Assembly: GCA_036227345.1 (NCBI GenBank)
Contig: CP109468.1
Coordinates: 496,001 to 560,000 of the forward strand
Direction: 5' to 3'
Origin: Streptomyces sp. NBC_01463
GTDB lineage: Bacteria; Actinomycetota; Actinomycetes; Streptomycetales; Streptomycetaceae
Length of the DNA stretch: 64,000 bases
How positions within the stretch are numbered: position 1 is the stretch's first letter; each line of letters opens with the position of its first letter. A model generated the notes under the pieces. That model did no database searches. It saw only the letters and a program-made list of their open reading frames with translations, and was not told the origin of the DNA. Positions 17,434 through 24,917 of this stretch are shown here, piece by piece. The position numbers were made by a program, and so were the translations under genes.

Positions 17434-18263
17434 GGGGTGCCTCCGTACAGGTGGATGGTTCCGGGGCCGCCGTCGAGCCAGAAGAACGGGTAGGGCTCGG
17501 CGGACACCGCGGTGACTCCGGCGCCGATGAGCCGGGGCAGCACCGCGCTGCCGGTCTGGGCGAAGACGACCAGGGGTTTGCCGTGCCGCAGGGCGTGTTC
17601 CCGCAGCGGCTCGAAGGTGCCGTTGCCGAGGGTCATTCCGGAGGCGAGGATCGCGTCGCAGTCCTCCGGTCCGGCCGGCACCCGGGTCCGCACCGGCTCG
17701 CCCCATTCGGTCGTGCCGCCCTTGAGATCGCACGGCACGTAGCCGAGCCCGCGCTCACGCAGCGCCTCCAGAAGGGAGTTGACGACGCCGACGACGAGGA
17801 CGGTGCCGCCCGGCGGGGTGCCGAGCAGCCCGACGACGGCGCGTGCCCGGGCCCGGGACTTCTCCAGCGAGCTGCCGGCCGGCAGCGGCCACGGCCGGGC
17901 ACCGCTCCCGGGGCCGTGCGGCCGGGTGTGCAGGAGATACGTGTCGAGGGCGGCGGCCCGCACCGGGCCCAGCTCGTGGCCGAGCAGCGTGGCGACATCG
18001 GCGCCGACACAGTCGTCGACGACGCCGGCGGGCAGTTCGCCCGGCTCGACGGCACAGGAGCCGACGGCCGCGTCGAGGCGCAGGCTCAGCACCTCGTTGC
18101 GGTAGCCGCTGCCACGCCCGGCGTGGCGTACGGACTGGCGGGTGGTGAAGGCCATGGCGATGCGCCTGCTCCGCGGGTCGGGCCCGTAGCGGCCGGCCAG
18201 GACTCCGGCGACGAGGTCCTCGTAGGAGGCCGCGGCGGGCACGGTGGCGGCGGCCGCGGTCAT
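17430..18263 (-). CDS. DUF4213/DUF364 domain protein (putative heavy-metal chelation family)
   Basis: The 277-aa product has an N-terminal enolase-N-like region (about 1-115, DUF4213 type: IAMAFTTRQSVRHAGRGSG) and a C-terminal Rossmann-like DUF364 region (about 150-277: TVLVVGVVNSLLEAL, CDAILASGMTLGNGTFEPL, PLVVFAQTGSAVLPRLIGAG). DUF364 proteins have been annotated as putative heavy-metal chelators from structure and genomic context; their reaction is not established. The ATG overlaps the ATP-grasp stop as ATGA. Presence of this family inside a zinc-box operon strengthens the metal link. It could be a metal chaperone or sensor or an enzyme of unknown reaction. Confidence 0.75.
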   Translation of the reverse strand: MTAAAATVPAAASYEDLVAGVLAGRYGPDPRSRRIAMAFTTRQSVRHAGRGSGYRNEVLSLRLDAAVGSCAVEPGELPAGVVDDCVGADVATLLGHELGPVRAAALDTYLLHTRPHGPGSGARPWPLPAGSSLEKSRARARAVVGLLGTPPGGTVLVVGVVNSLLEALRERGLGYVPCDLKGGTTEWGEPVRTRVPAGPEDCDAILASGMTLGNGTFEPLREHALRHGKPLVVFAQTGSAVLPRLIGAGVTAVSAEPYPFFWLDGGPGTIHLYGGTP

Positions 18264-19516
18264 CGGGCCGCCACCCTGGGGCGCAGCCGGGCGATGAGCG
18301 ACTCGACGCGGTCCCGGGCGCCCGGGCCGTCGGCGTCGCCGGCCATGACATGGCCCAGGTAGTCGTTGTTGCTGCCCGTGGCGCCGACCCGGGTGCCGGG
18401 TGCCGCGAGGCTGAGCTCCAGCACTCCGGGCGCCGCGCCCACCTCGTCGTCGCCTTCGATCCGGTCCAGCACTCCCCCGGTTCCCGGCACCAGGAAGCCG
18501 ATGGCCGCGCTGTGCAGTCCGGTGGCGCGGGGGCGCAGGTCCGGTTCGCGGCCGAGCGCCACGTTCACGCAGGCGGCGGTGATGTCGATGCCGGTCACAT
18601 GGCGGACCAGTTCGGTGATGCGGTTGCCGGCCGGGCGGGGGTTGACCTCCACCACGCGCGGGCCCTCGGGGGTCAGCTTGATCTCGGTGTGCGCCACGAC
18701 GGCATCCAGGCCGAGCGCCTCGACCGCAGCCACGGCGGTCTCCCGGGCCGCGCGGTCGTCCGGCCCGGTGAGCGGGGCGGGGAACATGTGGCCGGTCTCC
18801 ACGAAGGCGGGTGCTCCGCCGATGCTCTTGTCCGTCACCCCGACCACCTGGGTGCGTCCGCCGGACGTCACGGTCTCGACGCTGACTTCGGGGCCGTGGA
18901 GGAACTCCTCCAGGAGTACGGCGGGGTCGCGTCGCTGCCCGCGGGCGTTGACCGGGAAGTCGGCGAGTGCGCGGTACGCCTCGGTGAGGCCGGTCTCGTC
19001 GTCGATGCGCCGCACGAACATCCCGGCGCACAGGTCGACGGGTTTGAGGACGAGCGGCAGTCCGATGTCCCGCGCGGCCCGCAGCGCCTCCGCCGGGTCG
19101 CGGCACACCGCGAACCGCGGTCCCGGCACCCCCGCTTCGGCGAGCACCCGCCGGGTGGCGTCCTTCCGGCAGGCGTTCCGCACGGCGGCCGGGGCGGGGC
19201 CGGGAAGACCCAGCCGGGCGGCGATCCCGGCGGCCGCCGGCAGGTAGTAGTCGCAGGACGTGATGACGCCGTCGAACTCCAGGGATGCGTGGGCCCGTTC
19301 GGCGAACGGCAGCAGCGTCCCGGAGTCGTTGGTGTCGGCCGTCAGCACGTGCCGGGCCGAGAGCAGCGGGTGTGCGGCGCCCTCGGGGGCGGCGCGCAGG
19401 TAGTGGTGCAGATCGCGGGTGAGGAAGGTGAACGTGTGTCCGCCTTCGCGGATCGCCCGTGGCAGCAGTCTGCTCATCGATCCGACCCAGCTCTCGACCA
19501 TCAGCAGATGTGCCAC
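18260..19516 (-). CDS. ATP-grasp carboxylate-amine ligase, first gene of the metal operon
   Basis: A 418-aa cytosolic enzyme. The N-terminal domain (about 1-110) begins MAHLLMVESWVGS. The ATP-grasp core follows, with the ATP lysine in GLPLVLKPVD, the EEFLHGPEVSVE strand, and Mg ligands in EIKLTPEGPRVVEVNPRPAG. The C-terminal part (about 330-418) resembles the extension of BacD-type L-amino-acid ligases. Such enzymes join a carboxylate to an amine through an acyl phosphate. It is the promoter-proximal gene, with a 5' leader of about 75 nt and a metal-box promoter at 19597-19625. The amino acid or keto-acid partners cannot be deduced. Confidence 0.85.
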   Translation of the reverse strand: MAHLLMVESWVGSMSRLLPRAIREGGHTFTFLTRDLHHYLRAAPEGAAHPLLSARHVLTADTNDSGTLLPFAERAHASLEFDGVITSCDYYLPAAAGIAARLGLPGPAPAAVRNACRKDATRRVLAEAGVPGPRFAVCRDPAEALRAARDIGLPLVLKPVDLCAGMFVRRIDDETGLTEAYRALADFPVNARGQRRDPAVLLEEFLHGPEVSVETVTSGGRTQVVGVTDKSIGGAPAFVETGHMFPAPLTGPDDRAARETAVAAVEALGLDAVVAHTEIKLTPEGPRVVEVNPRPAGNRITELVRHVTGIDITAACVNVALGREPDLRPRATGLHSAAIGFLVPGTGGVLDRIEGDDEVGAAPGVLELSLAAPGTRVGATGSNNDYLGHVMAGDADGPGARDRVESLIARLRPRVAAR

Positions 19517-19596
19517 GACTACCCCTCTTCGCTGTGCAGTTCAGGACCCGGGCAGGCGGCGGCACCCACCCGGGGGCCGCCCACCCGGCACGGCAC

Positions 19597-19625
19597 ACGT
19601 TATCGACAATCGTTTTCATTGTCAT
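19597..19625 (-). promoter_or_regulatory. Promoter of the ten-gene metal operon
   Basis: On the minus strand ATGACA (19625-19620, one mismatch to TTGACA), a 17-nt spacer and TAACGT (19602-19597, fitting TANNNT) form a promoter starting near 19590. The inverted repeat at 19605-19623 fills the spacer and touches both boxes, so a bound repressor must block transcription. Confidence 0.65.
19604..19623 (-). promoter_or_regulatory. Zur-like metal box over the operon promoter
   Basis: GACAAT (19605-19610) and ATTGTC (19618-19623) are a perfect inverted repeat with seven nt between. Read on the minus strand, the overlapping 15-mer TGAAAACGATTGTCG (19618 to 19604) matches the Streptomyces Zur box as I recall it (TGAAAATGATTTTCA) at 12 of 15 positions. 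It does not resemble the iron (IdeR/DmdR) box. Zinc-dependent repression is inferred. Confidence 0.6.
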
Positions 19626-19836
19626 CTAGCGGTGCGGAATTCATCCCGGCATGCGGGGCGCCGGCCTGCGCCGCGAGGCGACTCCGGTCTGCGGATTCGC
19701 CCCCGTCCCGCCGCGGCCGGTTCGGTTCGCTCCGGCCGGAGGGTGCTCGCCGGTTGCGGGTCGCCCCGGCACGGTGTTGATTCGGAGTAGGCGGCCGGGC
19801 GGCCGCCCGTGCTCGCCTGATCCGGGGTGAATCCCT

Positions 19837-21129
19837 GTGCTGTTCGCCGACCGCGCCGATGCGGGGGAACGGCTTGCCGAGGCCCTTCGCCCGCTGGCCG
19901 CGAGCGACCCCGTCGTACTGGGTCTGCCGCGCGGCGGTGTGCCGGTGGCCTTCCGGGTGGCCCGCGGACTCGGCGCCGCGCTCGATGTGATCGTCGTCCG
20001 CAAGCTCGGCGTCCCGCACCACCCGGAGCTGGGCTTCGGCGCCATCGGCGAGGGCGGCGTACGGGTCATCAGCGAGGACATCATGCGCCGCGGCCGGGTG
20101 TCGGAGGCGGCAGCGGCAGCGGTCGAGCGCGCGGAGGAGGCGGAACTGACGCGCCGGGCAAGGGCGTTCCGCGGCGACCGGCCCCGCATCCCCCTGACGG
20201 GCCGCACGGTGATCGTCGTCGACGACGGGATCGCGACCGGTGCGACCGCCCGGGCCGCGTGCGAGGTGGCTCGCGCGCAGGGCGCGGCGCGCGTCGTGCT
20301 GGCCGTACCGGTGGCGCCGCCGGATGCCGCCGAACGGCTGCGGGACTCGGTGGACGAACTGGTCTGCCTGTCGACGCCGTTCGGCTTCTCGGCGGTGGGC
20401 GAGTGGTACCGCGACTTCGGCCAGACACCGGACGAGGAGGTCGTCGCGCTGCTGGGCCGGGCCGCGCCGCCGGTGCACCCCTCTGCCACCGTCGAGGTGG
20501 AGGTGGACGCGGGCGGTGTGGTCCTGCCGGGCGAGCTCACCGAGAGCGGGGACACCGGAGCGCTCGTCGTGTTCGCCCACGGCTCCGGGAGCAGCCGGCA
20601 CAGCCCGCGCAACCGCGCGGTGGCCGCCACCCTGAACCGGGCCGGCCTCGGCACGCTGCTGTTCGACCTGCTCACCCCCGCCGAGGAGGCCGACCGCGCC
20701 AACGTCTTCGACATCCCCACCCTGGCCGGGCGGCTGGCCGGAGCCACCGGGTGGGTGCAGCGCCGCGCACCGGTCGCCGTCGGCGTGTTCGGGGCGAGCA
20801 CCGGAGCCGCCGCCGCGCTGCGGGCCGCGGCGTCCACCGGGACGGAACGAGGGACGGGGATCGGCGCGGTCGTCTCACGCGGCGGCCGCCCCGACCTCGC
20901 CGGGGACCGTCTCGGCGACGTACGGGCCCCGACGCTGCTGATCGTGGGCGGCCACGACACCCGCGTGCTGGAGCTGAACCGGGAGGCCCAGGCCGGGCTG
21001 CGCTGCGAGAACCGGCTCGACGTCGTCGCCGGGGCGACCCACCTCTTCGAGGAGCCGGGCGCGCTCGACCAGGTCGCCGGCCTGGCCCTGGAGTGGTTCA
21101 CCGGCCATCTCACGGAGCGGCCCGGCTGA
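19837..21129 (+). CDS. Phosphoribosyltransferase fused to a dienelactone-hydrolase-like domain
   Basis: A 430-aa cytosolic fusion. The N-terminal half (about 1-210) is a type I phosphoribosyltransferase with GLPRGGVPVAFRVA and the PRPP loop VIVVDDGIATGATAR. The C-terminal half (about 225-430) is an alpha/beta hydrolase: HGSGSSRHSPRN oxyanion region, nucleophile elbow-like GVFGASTGAAAAL, and acid/His region VGGHDTRVLEL...GATHLFEEPG. The fusion recurs in actinomycetes but its substrate is unknown. The GTG start has GGGGTGA seven nt upstream. It is divergent from the metal operon but separated by about 200 nt and not obviously part of it. Confidence 0.85.
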   Translation: MLFADRADAGERLAEALRPLAASDPVVLGLPRGGVPVAFRVARGLGAALDVIVVRKLGVPHHPELGFGAIGEGGVRVISEDIMRRGRVSEAAAAAVERAEEAELTRRARAFRGDRPRIPLTGRTVIVVDDGIATGATARAACEVARAQGAARVVLAVPVAPPDAAERLRDSVDELVCLSTPFGFSAVGEWYRDFGQTPDEEVVALLGRAAPPVHPSATVEVEVDAGGVVLPGELTESGDTGALVVFAHGSGSSRHSPRNRAVAATLNRAGLGTLLFDLLTPAEEADRANVFDIPTLAGRLAGATGWVQRRAPVAVGVFGASTGAAAALRAAASTGTERGTGIGAVVSRGGRPDLAGDRLGDVRAPTLLIVGGHDTRVLELNREAQAGLRCENRLDVVAGATHLFEEPGALDQVAGLALEWFTGHLTERPG

Positions 21130-21137
21130 CCCGCGGG

Positions 21138-21170
21138 CGGACCGCCGGCCATCGGCGCCCCGGCGGTCCG
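21138..21170 (+). terminator. Hairpin terminator after the phosphoribosyltransferase fusion
   Basis: An 11-bp perfect stem CGGACCGCCGG (21138-21148) with CCGGCGGTCCG (21160-21170) and an 11-nt loop lies 9 nt after the stop codon. There is no U-tract, as is common in Streptomyces. Confidence 0.65.
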
Positions 21171-21306
21171 AAGGGATGCCCGTGGGGTTTCCCGTCACGC
21201 GAAGCAACCCTGCGCACGCTTCTGTCGTCTTGATCCACAACAAGGCGGCACGCCGCACACGACCGACCTCGACCGACCCCCCACGAGCGCACGGGTCCGA
21301 CTACCG

Positions 21307-21348
21307 TGCATCTATACGCCAGATGTATACATGGAGCGTATAGATGCA
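21307..21348 (+). promoter_or_regulatory. 42-bp nested palindrome, operator of the TPR-prenyl synthase operon
   Basis: TGCATCTATACGC (21307-21319) and GCGTATAGATGCA (21336-21348) are a perfect 13-bp inverted repeat. Exactly centred between them is a second palindrome, ATGTATACAT (21323-21332). Only the three bases on each side between them break the symmetry. TATAC/GTATA elements recur about every 12.5 bp, suggesting two or three adjacent dimer sites. No regulator gene is adjacent. Confidence 0.7.
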
Positions 21349-21382
21349 GTCGGGACGCCCTGTTCGCGCGCGAAAGGCTCCC

Positions 21383-22450
21383 ATGCACAGCAAAGCACTG
21401 GCGCCCGAGTACCAGGGCGCCCTCACCAAGATGTCCGTGAACGCCTCCCTCACGGACGTACTGGCCGAGGGACAACGCCACCTGCGGGAAGCCGAGCTCT
21501 CCGGCTCCCCGCAGGAAGTCGCCCGCACCGGCCTCGCGGTGGCCGAGGCGCACCGCCGGCTGGGCAACGTCCAGGACGCCGACCGGGCGTGGAAGGCCAG
21601 CTACCGGGCGGCCCGGTCCGCCGACGACACGGGAGCCAGGGCCTGGGCACTGTGGAGCGGCGGGACACTCGCCCGGCAGCGGGGCGAACTGCGGCTCGCC
21701 TTCCGCCTGTTGCGGCTGGCGGCGGACCTGGGGAAGGCGGGCGGCGACGTGGTGGCGCGCGGCTACTCCCTCGCCGGCCTCGCGGAGACCGGCCGCATCC
21801 AGGGCGACTACCGGACCGTCGCCGCGCTCCACGAGCAGCTGCTCGCCGAGGCGCGCGCCCGCGGCGAGGCCCGCCACACCGTCTGGGCCCTGGAGGGCAT
21901 CGCCCAGATCCACCGCAACACCGGCTCCTTCGACACCGCCCTGGAGATGTTCGAGGAGGCGGCTCAGCTCGCCGGTGACGCGGACGACCGGCGCGGACGG
22001 GCCTGGGCGCTGCGCGGCATGGCCGACATCATCTCCGTACGCGACAACGACCCGGAGCGCGCGCTCGCCCTGCTGTCCGAGGCCGAACTCACCTGTCGGG
22101 CGATGAAGCTGTCGAGCGCCCTCGCCTACAACCACAAGATGCGCGCCAACGTGTTCTACCGCGCCGGGCGGTACGAGGAGGCCCGCGAGGTCTACGAGCA
22201 GGCGCTGGCGGAGTTCCGTGAGATGACGGAGCCCCGGGGCGAGGCGCTGGCCCGGCTCGGGCTGGTGAAGTCCCTGGCCAGGCTCGGCCGCGACCGTGCG
22301 GAGACCGCCGCGGAGCTGGACGTGCTGCGCGGCACGCTGGACCGGATCGGGCTGCTCAACGCCCTCGACATGGTCGACAAGGCGTACGCGGAGCTCGGCG
22401 TCACACCGGCCGCTTCCACCGCCGAAGCCACGGCGGGCGGCAGCCGATGA
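21383..22450 (+). CDS. Tetratricopeptide-repeat protein
   Basis: A 355-aa all-helical protein made of TPR-like repeats from about residue 25 to 340 (for example ARTGLAVAEAHRRLGNVQDA, LEGIAQIHRNTGSFDTALEM, NVFYRAGRYEEAREVYEQAL). It has no signal peptide or membrane segment, so it is probably a cytosolic scaffold. ATG 21383 was chosen for the GAAAGG five nt upstream; an in-frame ATG at 21344 lies inside the operator palindrome and is unlikely. Its stop overlaps the start of the polyprenyl synthetase as ATGA, so the two are coupled. A direct interaction between them is a reasonable inference. No catalytic motif is seen. Confidence 0.8.
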   Translation: MHSKALAPEYQGALTKMSVNASLTDVLAEGQRHLREAELSGSPQEVARTGLAVAEAHRRLGNVQDADRAWKASYRAARSADDTGARAWALWSGGTLARQRGELRLAFRLLRLAADLGKAGGDVVARGYSLAGLAETGRIQGDYRTVAALHEQLLAEARARGEARHTVWALEGIAQIHRNTGSFDTALEMFEEAAQLAGDADDRRGRAWALRGMADIISVRDNDPERALALLSEAELTCRAMKLSSALAYNHKMRANVFYRAGRYEEAREVYEQALAEFREMTEPRGEALARLGLVKSLARLGRDRAETAAELDVLRGTLDRIGLLNALDMVDKAYAELGVTPAASTAEATAGGSR

Positions 22451-23496
22451 CGCCTCCCCTGGCCGAGCGGACCGAGGCGCCCGCCGTCCTCGCCCGCTGC
22501 CGCGATCTGGTCCGGCCGGCCCTCGGCCGGGCCGTGGCGACGCTGCATCCGTGGCATGCGGAGATCACCGCGTACTCCCTCGGCTGGGACGGGCCCGACG
22601 GCCGTGCCGTCCCCGGTGCGCAGGGCAAGGGGGTGCGGCAGGCACTGGCGGTGCTCGGGGCGGAGGCCGTCGGCGCGCAGGCGGGAAGCGCGGTCCCCGG
22701 CGCGGTGGCCGTCGAGCTGATCCACACGTTCTCGCTCCTCCACGACGACATCATGGACGGCGACGAGACCCGCCGGCAGCGGGCCACCGCCTGGAAGGCG
22801 TACGGGACCGGGCCCGCGGTCCTCGCGGGTGACGCGCTCTTCGCCCTGGCCGTGCAGACCCTGGCCGCGGCTCCCGGGGGCAGCTGCGCGCCTGCGGTCC
22901 GGCTGCTGTCGGGGGCCCTCGGCGACCTGGTCCGCGGCCAGGCCGACGACCTGCTCTTCGAGTCGCGCCCGTGGACCGGGCCCGACGCCGTGCGGCCGCA
23001 GGAGTACCGGCTGATGGCCGAGCACAAGACGGGCGCGCTGCTGGGCTGTGCCGCCGGTCTGGGCGCCGTGCTCGGCGGCGCCGGGCGCACGGAGACCGAT
23101 GCCCTCACCGCGGCCGGGCGCCATCTGGGGGTGGCGTTCCAGGCGGTGGACGACGTGCTCGGCATATGGGGCGATCCGGCGGTCACCGGCAAGCCGGTCC
23201 ACAGCGATCTGCGGCGGGGCAAGAAGACGTATCCGGTGCTCGCCGCCCTCACCGCCGGCGGTCCCGCCGCCCAGCGGCTCGGTGCGCTGCTGCGGTCCGG
23301 CGAACCCCTGGACGACCGCGCCGCACGGCAGGCGGTCGGCCTGACGGAGGAGGCCGGCGGACGCGCGGCCGCCGTGGCCGAGGCGGACCGGAATCTGGAG
23401 CGTGCCCGGGCCTGTCTGGAGAGCGTGACGCTGGCCCCGGACCCGCTGGCGGACCTCCTCGCCCTGCTGCCGTACTTCACCGCACGCACCCTGTGA
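22447..23496 (+). CDS. Polyprenyl (trans-isoprenyl) diphosphate synthase family protein
   Basis: The 349-aa product has the first aspartate-rich motif LLHDDIMDGDETRR (about residues 97-110), the downstream GDALFALAVQTL helix, and the second Asp-rich region QAVDDVLGIWGDP, then RRGKKTYPVLAAL. These are the landmarks of GGPP/FPP synthases; the DDVLGIWGD form is common in Streptomyces paralogues. It condenses IPP with allylic diphosphates in the cytosol. No carotenoid, terpene cyclase or encapsulin shell gene is next to it; its only partner is the overlapping TPR gene. Product chain length cannot be judged. Confidence 0.87.
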   Translation: MTPPLAERTEAPAVLARCRDLVRPALGRAVATLHPWHAEITAYSLGWDGPDGRAVPGAQGKGVRQALAVLGAEAVGAQAGSAVPGAVAVELIHTFSLLHDDIMDGDETRRQRATAWKAYGTGPAVLAGDALFALAVQTLAAAPGGSCAPAVRLLSGALGDLVRGQADDLLFESRPWTGPDAVRPQEYRLMAEHKTGALLGCAAGLGAVLGGAGRTETDALTAAGRHLGVAFQAVDDVLGIWGDPAVTGKPVHSDLRRGKKTYPVLAALTAGGPAAQRLGALLRSGEPLDDRAARQAVGLTEEAGGRAAAVAEADRNLERARACLESVTLAPDPLADLLALLPYFTARTL

Positions 23497-23502
23497 CGCC
23501 CC

Positions 23503-23528
23503 GCGCGGCCGGCCCCGGCCGGCCGCGC
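23503..23528 (+). terminator. Hairpin terminator between convergent genes
   Basis: A perfect 12-bp GC-only inverted repeat GCGCGGCCGGCC / GGCCGGCCGCGC with a 2-nt centre lies seven nt after the prenyl synthase stop and before the convergent DUF2000 gene. It probably works in both directions. Confidence 0.6.
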
Positions 23529-23555
23529 ACCCGCCCCCGCACGCGGCGGGCGTGG

Positions 23556-23987
23556 TCAGGGATGCATCGACGCGCCCTTGAGGATCTTGTCCACCGCGTT
23601 GCGCGGCCCGTGCACGGCGAGTCCGACCAGGTCCAGCGCGTCACGGTGGACGGCGCGGACCGCGGCCCGGTTGTCCCGGTCGTTGCCCGTCGCGAAGAGG
23701 TCGGAGGTGAACACCGACAGGGTCACACCCCGGCCGACCGCCCGCGTGTGGGCGGTCGTCAGCAGCTCCTTCGACCCCTCGAAGACGAGAACGGGCTGGC
23801 GGAACATCGGGAGGTACGGGGTGTCGTCCGCGTCGGCGTACGGCTCGCCGATCACCTCGGGCACGGCCGTACCGACGCCACTGACCAGGAAGGCCGTGAC
23901 ATTGAGCCGCTGCCAGGTCTCCAGGTCGTCCCGGAGCAGTACGGCGATCTTGGTGTCGAAGCGGACGGGGACTGGTTCGTCTGTCAT
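23556..23987 (-). CDS. DUF2000-family protein
   Basis: A 143-aa cytosolic protein beginning MTDEPVPVRFDTKIAVLLRD. It matches the DUF2000 pattern: LETWQRLNVTAFLVSG near the start, GEPYADADDTPYLPMFRQPV in the middle and HGPRNAVDKILKG at the end. The function is unknown; the fold is thought to be related to peptidyl-tRNA hydrolase II, but no activity is established. It is divergent from an AraC-family activator, a pairing that suggests it is that regulator's target. Confidence 0.78.
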   Translation of the reverse strand: MTDEPVPVRFDTKIAVLLRDDLETWQRLNVTAFLVSGVGTAVPEVIGEPYADADDTPYLPMFRQPVLVFEGSKELLTTAHTRAVGRGVTLSVFTSDLFATGNDRDNRAAVRAVHRDALDLVGLAVHGPRNAVDKILKGASMHP

Positions 23988-24089
23988 GCGACCGAGCCTG
24001 CCGGACCGCCCGCCGCTCCGTCTTGTACGAACTTTGCACGTCCGGCCTCGGCATCGGGGGCGCGGAGGGGCCGGGCGTACGATCGGGGC

Positions 24090-24911
24090 ATGGCTGCTGC
24101 TCGTCCGGACATCACCGCGTGGCGGCCTGCCGTGGCGGGAATCGAAGAGGTCTTCCACGCCCACTTCACCGACCACACCTACCCCATGCACACGCATGAC
24201 GCGTGGACCCTGCTCATCGTCGACGAGGGGATGGTCCGCTACGACCTGGACCGCCACGAGCACGGTGTGCTCACCCATGTGGTGACCCTGCTGCCCCCGC
24301 ACGTTCCGCACAACGGCGGCGCAGCCACCCCCGAGGGCTTCCGCAAGCGCGTCCTGTACCTCGATGTCGGCCAGGTCGACGAGGGGCTCGTCGGCACCGC
24401 CGTCGACCGGCCCGTCGTCGACGATCCGGCCCTGCGGCGCCGGATCCACCGTCTCCACGCCGCGCTCGCCGGACCGGGCGACGAACTGGAGGCGGCGAGC
24501 CGGCTCGCCCTGGTCTCCGACCGGCTCGAACAGCATCTGCGCAACCGGGCGGAACCCGTGCGCCACGTGCACGACCGCAGGGTCGCGCACCGGCTGCGCG
24601 ATCTCCTCGACGAACGGTTCGTGGCGGGGATCACCCTCCAGGAGGCGGGGCTGCGTCTGCAGGCCCACCACACCCATCTGGTGCGGGCCTTCAGCCGGGA
24701 GTTCGGGATGGCACCGCACCAGTACGTGACGGGACGCCGCGTCGACCTGGCCCGCCGGCTGCTGCTCCAGGGGATGCCGGCGTCGGACGTGGCGAGCGCG
24801 GTCGGCTTCTACGACCAGTCCCATCTGACGCGCCACTTCAAGCGCGTCGTGGGGACCGGTCCCGGGCACTACGCCCGTACCCGCGGCGCGCTCGCCGCGC
24901 CCGCCTCCTGA
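24090..24911 (+). CDS. AraC-family transcriptional regulator with cupin sensor domain
   Basis: A 273-aa protein. The N-terminal cupin-like half (about 1-150) carries HTYPMHTHDAWTLLIVDEG. The C-terminal AraC domain (about 165-265) has two helix-turn-helix units, the second ending in the family signature ASAVGFYDQSHLTRHFKRVVG. It is divergent from the DUF2000 gene with a 102-nt shared region and probably regulates it. The effector is unknown. Confidence 0.87.
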   Translation: MAAARPDITAWRPAVAGIEEVFHAHFTDHTYPMHTHDAWTLLIVDEGMVRYDLDRHEHGVLTHVVTLLPPHVPHNGGAATPEGFRKRVLYLDVGQVDEGLVGTAVDRPVVDDPALRRRIHRLHAALAGPGDELEAASRLALVSDRLEQHLRNRAEPVRHVHDRRVAHRLRDLLDERFVAGITLQEAGLRLQAHHTHLVRAFSREFGMAPHQYVTGRRVDLARRLLLQGMPASDVASAVGFYDQSHLTRHFKRVVGTGPGHYARTRGALAAPAS

Positions 24912-24917
24912 CGGCGG

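Noticed and set aside
19605..19623. Inverted repeat considered as an iron box (IdeR/DmdR1)
   Set aside because: It lacks the TTAGGTTAGGCTAACCTAA-type pattern. The TGAAAA-centre-TTGTC layout fits a zinc-type box better.
22447..23496. Prenyl synthase as cargo of a family 2 encapsulin
   Set aside because: Some Streptomyces prenyl transferases are annotated this way, but no encapsulin shell gene is present here, so the claim cannot be supported.
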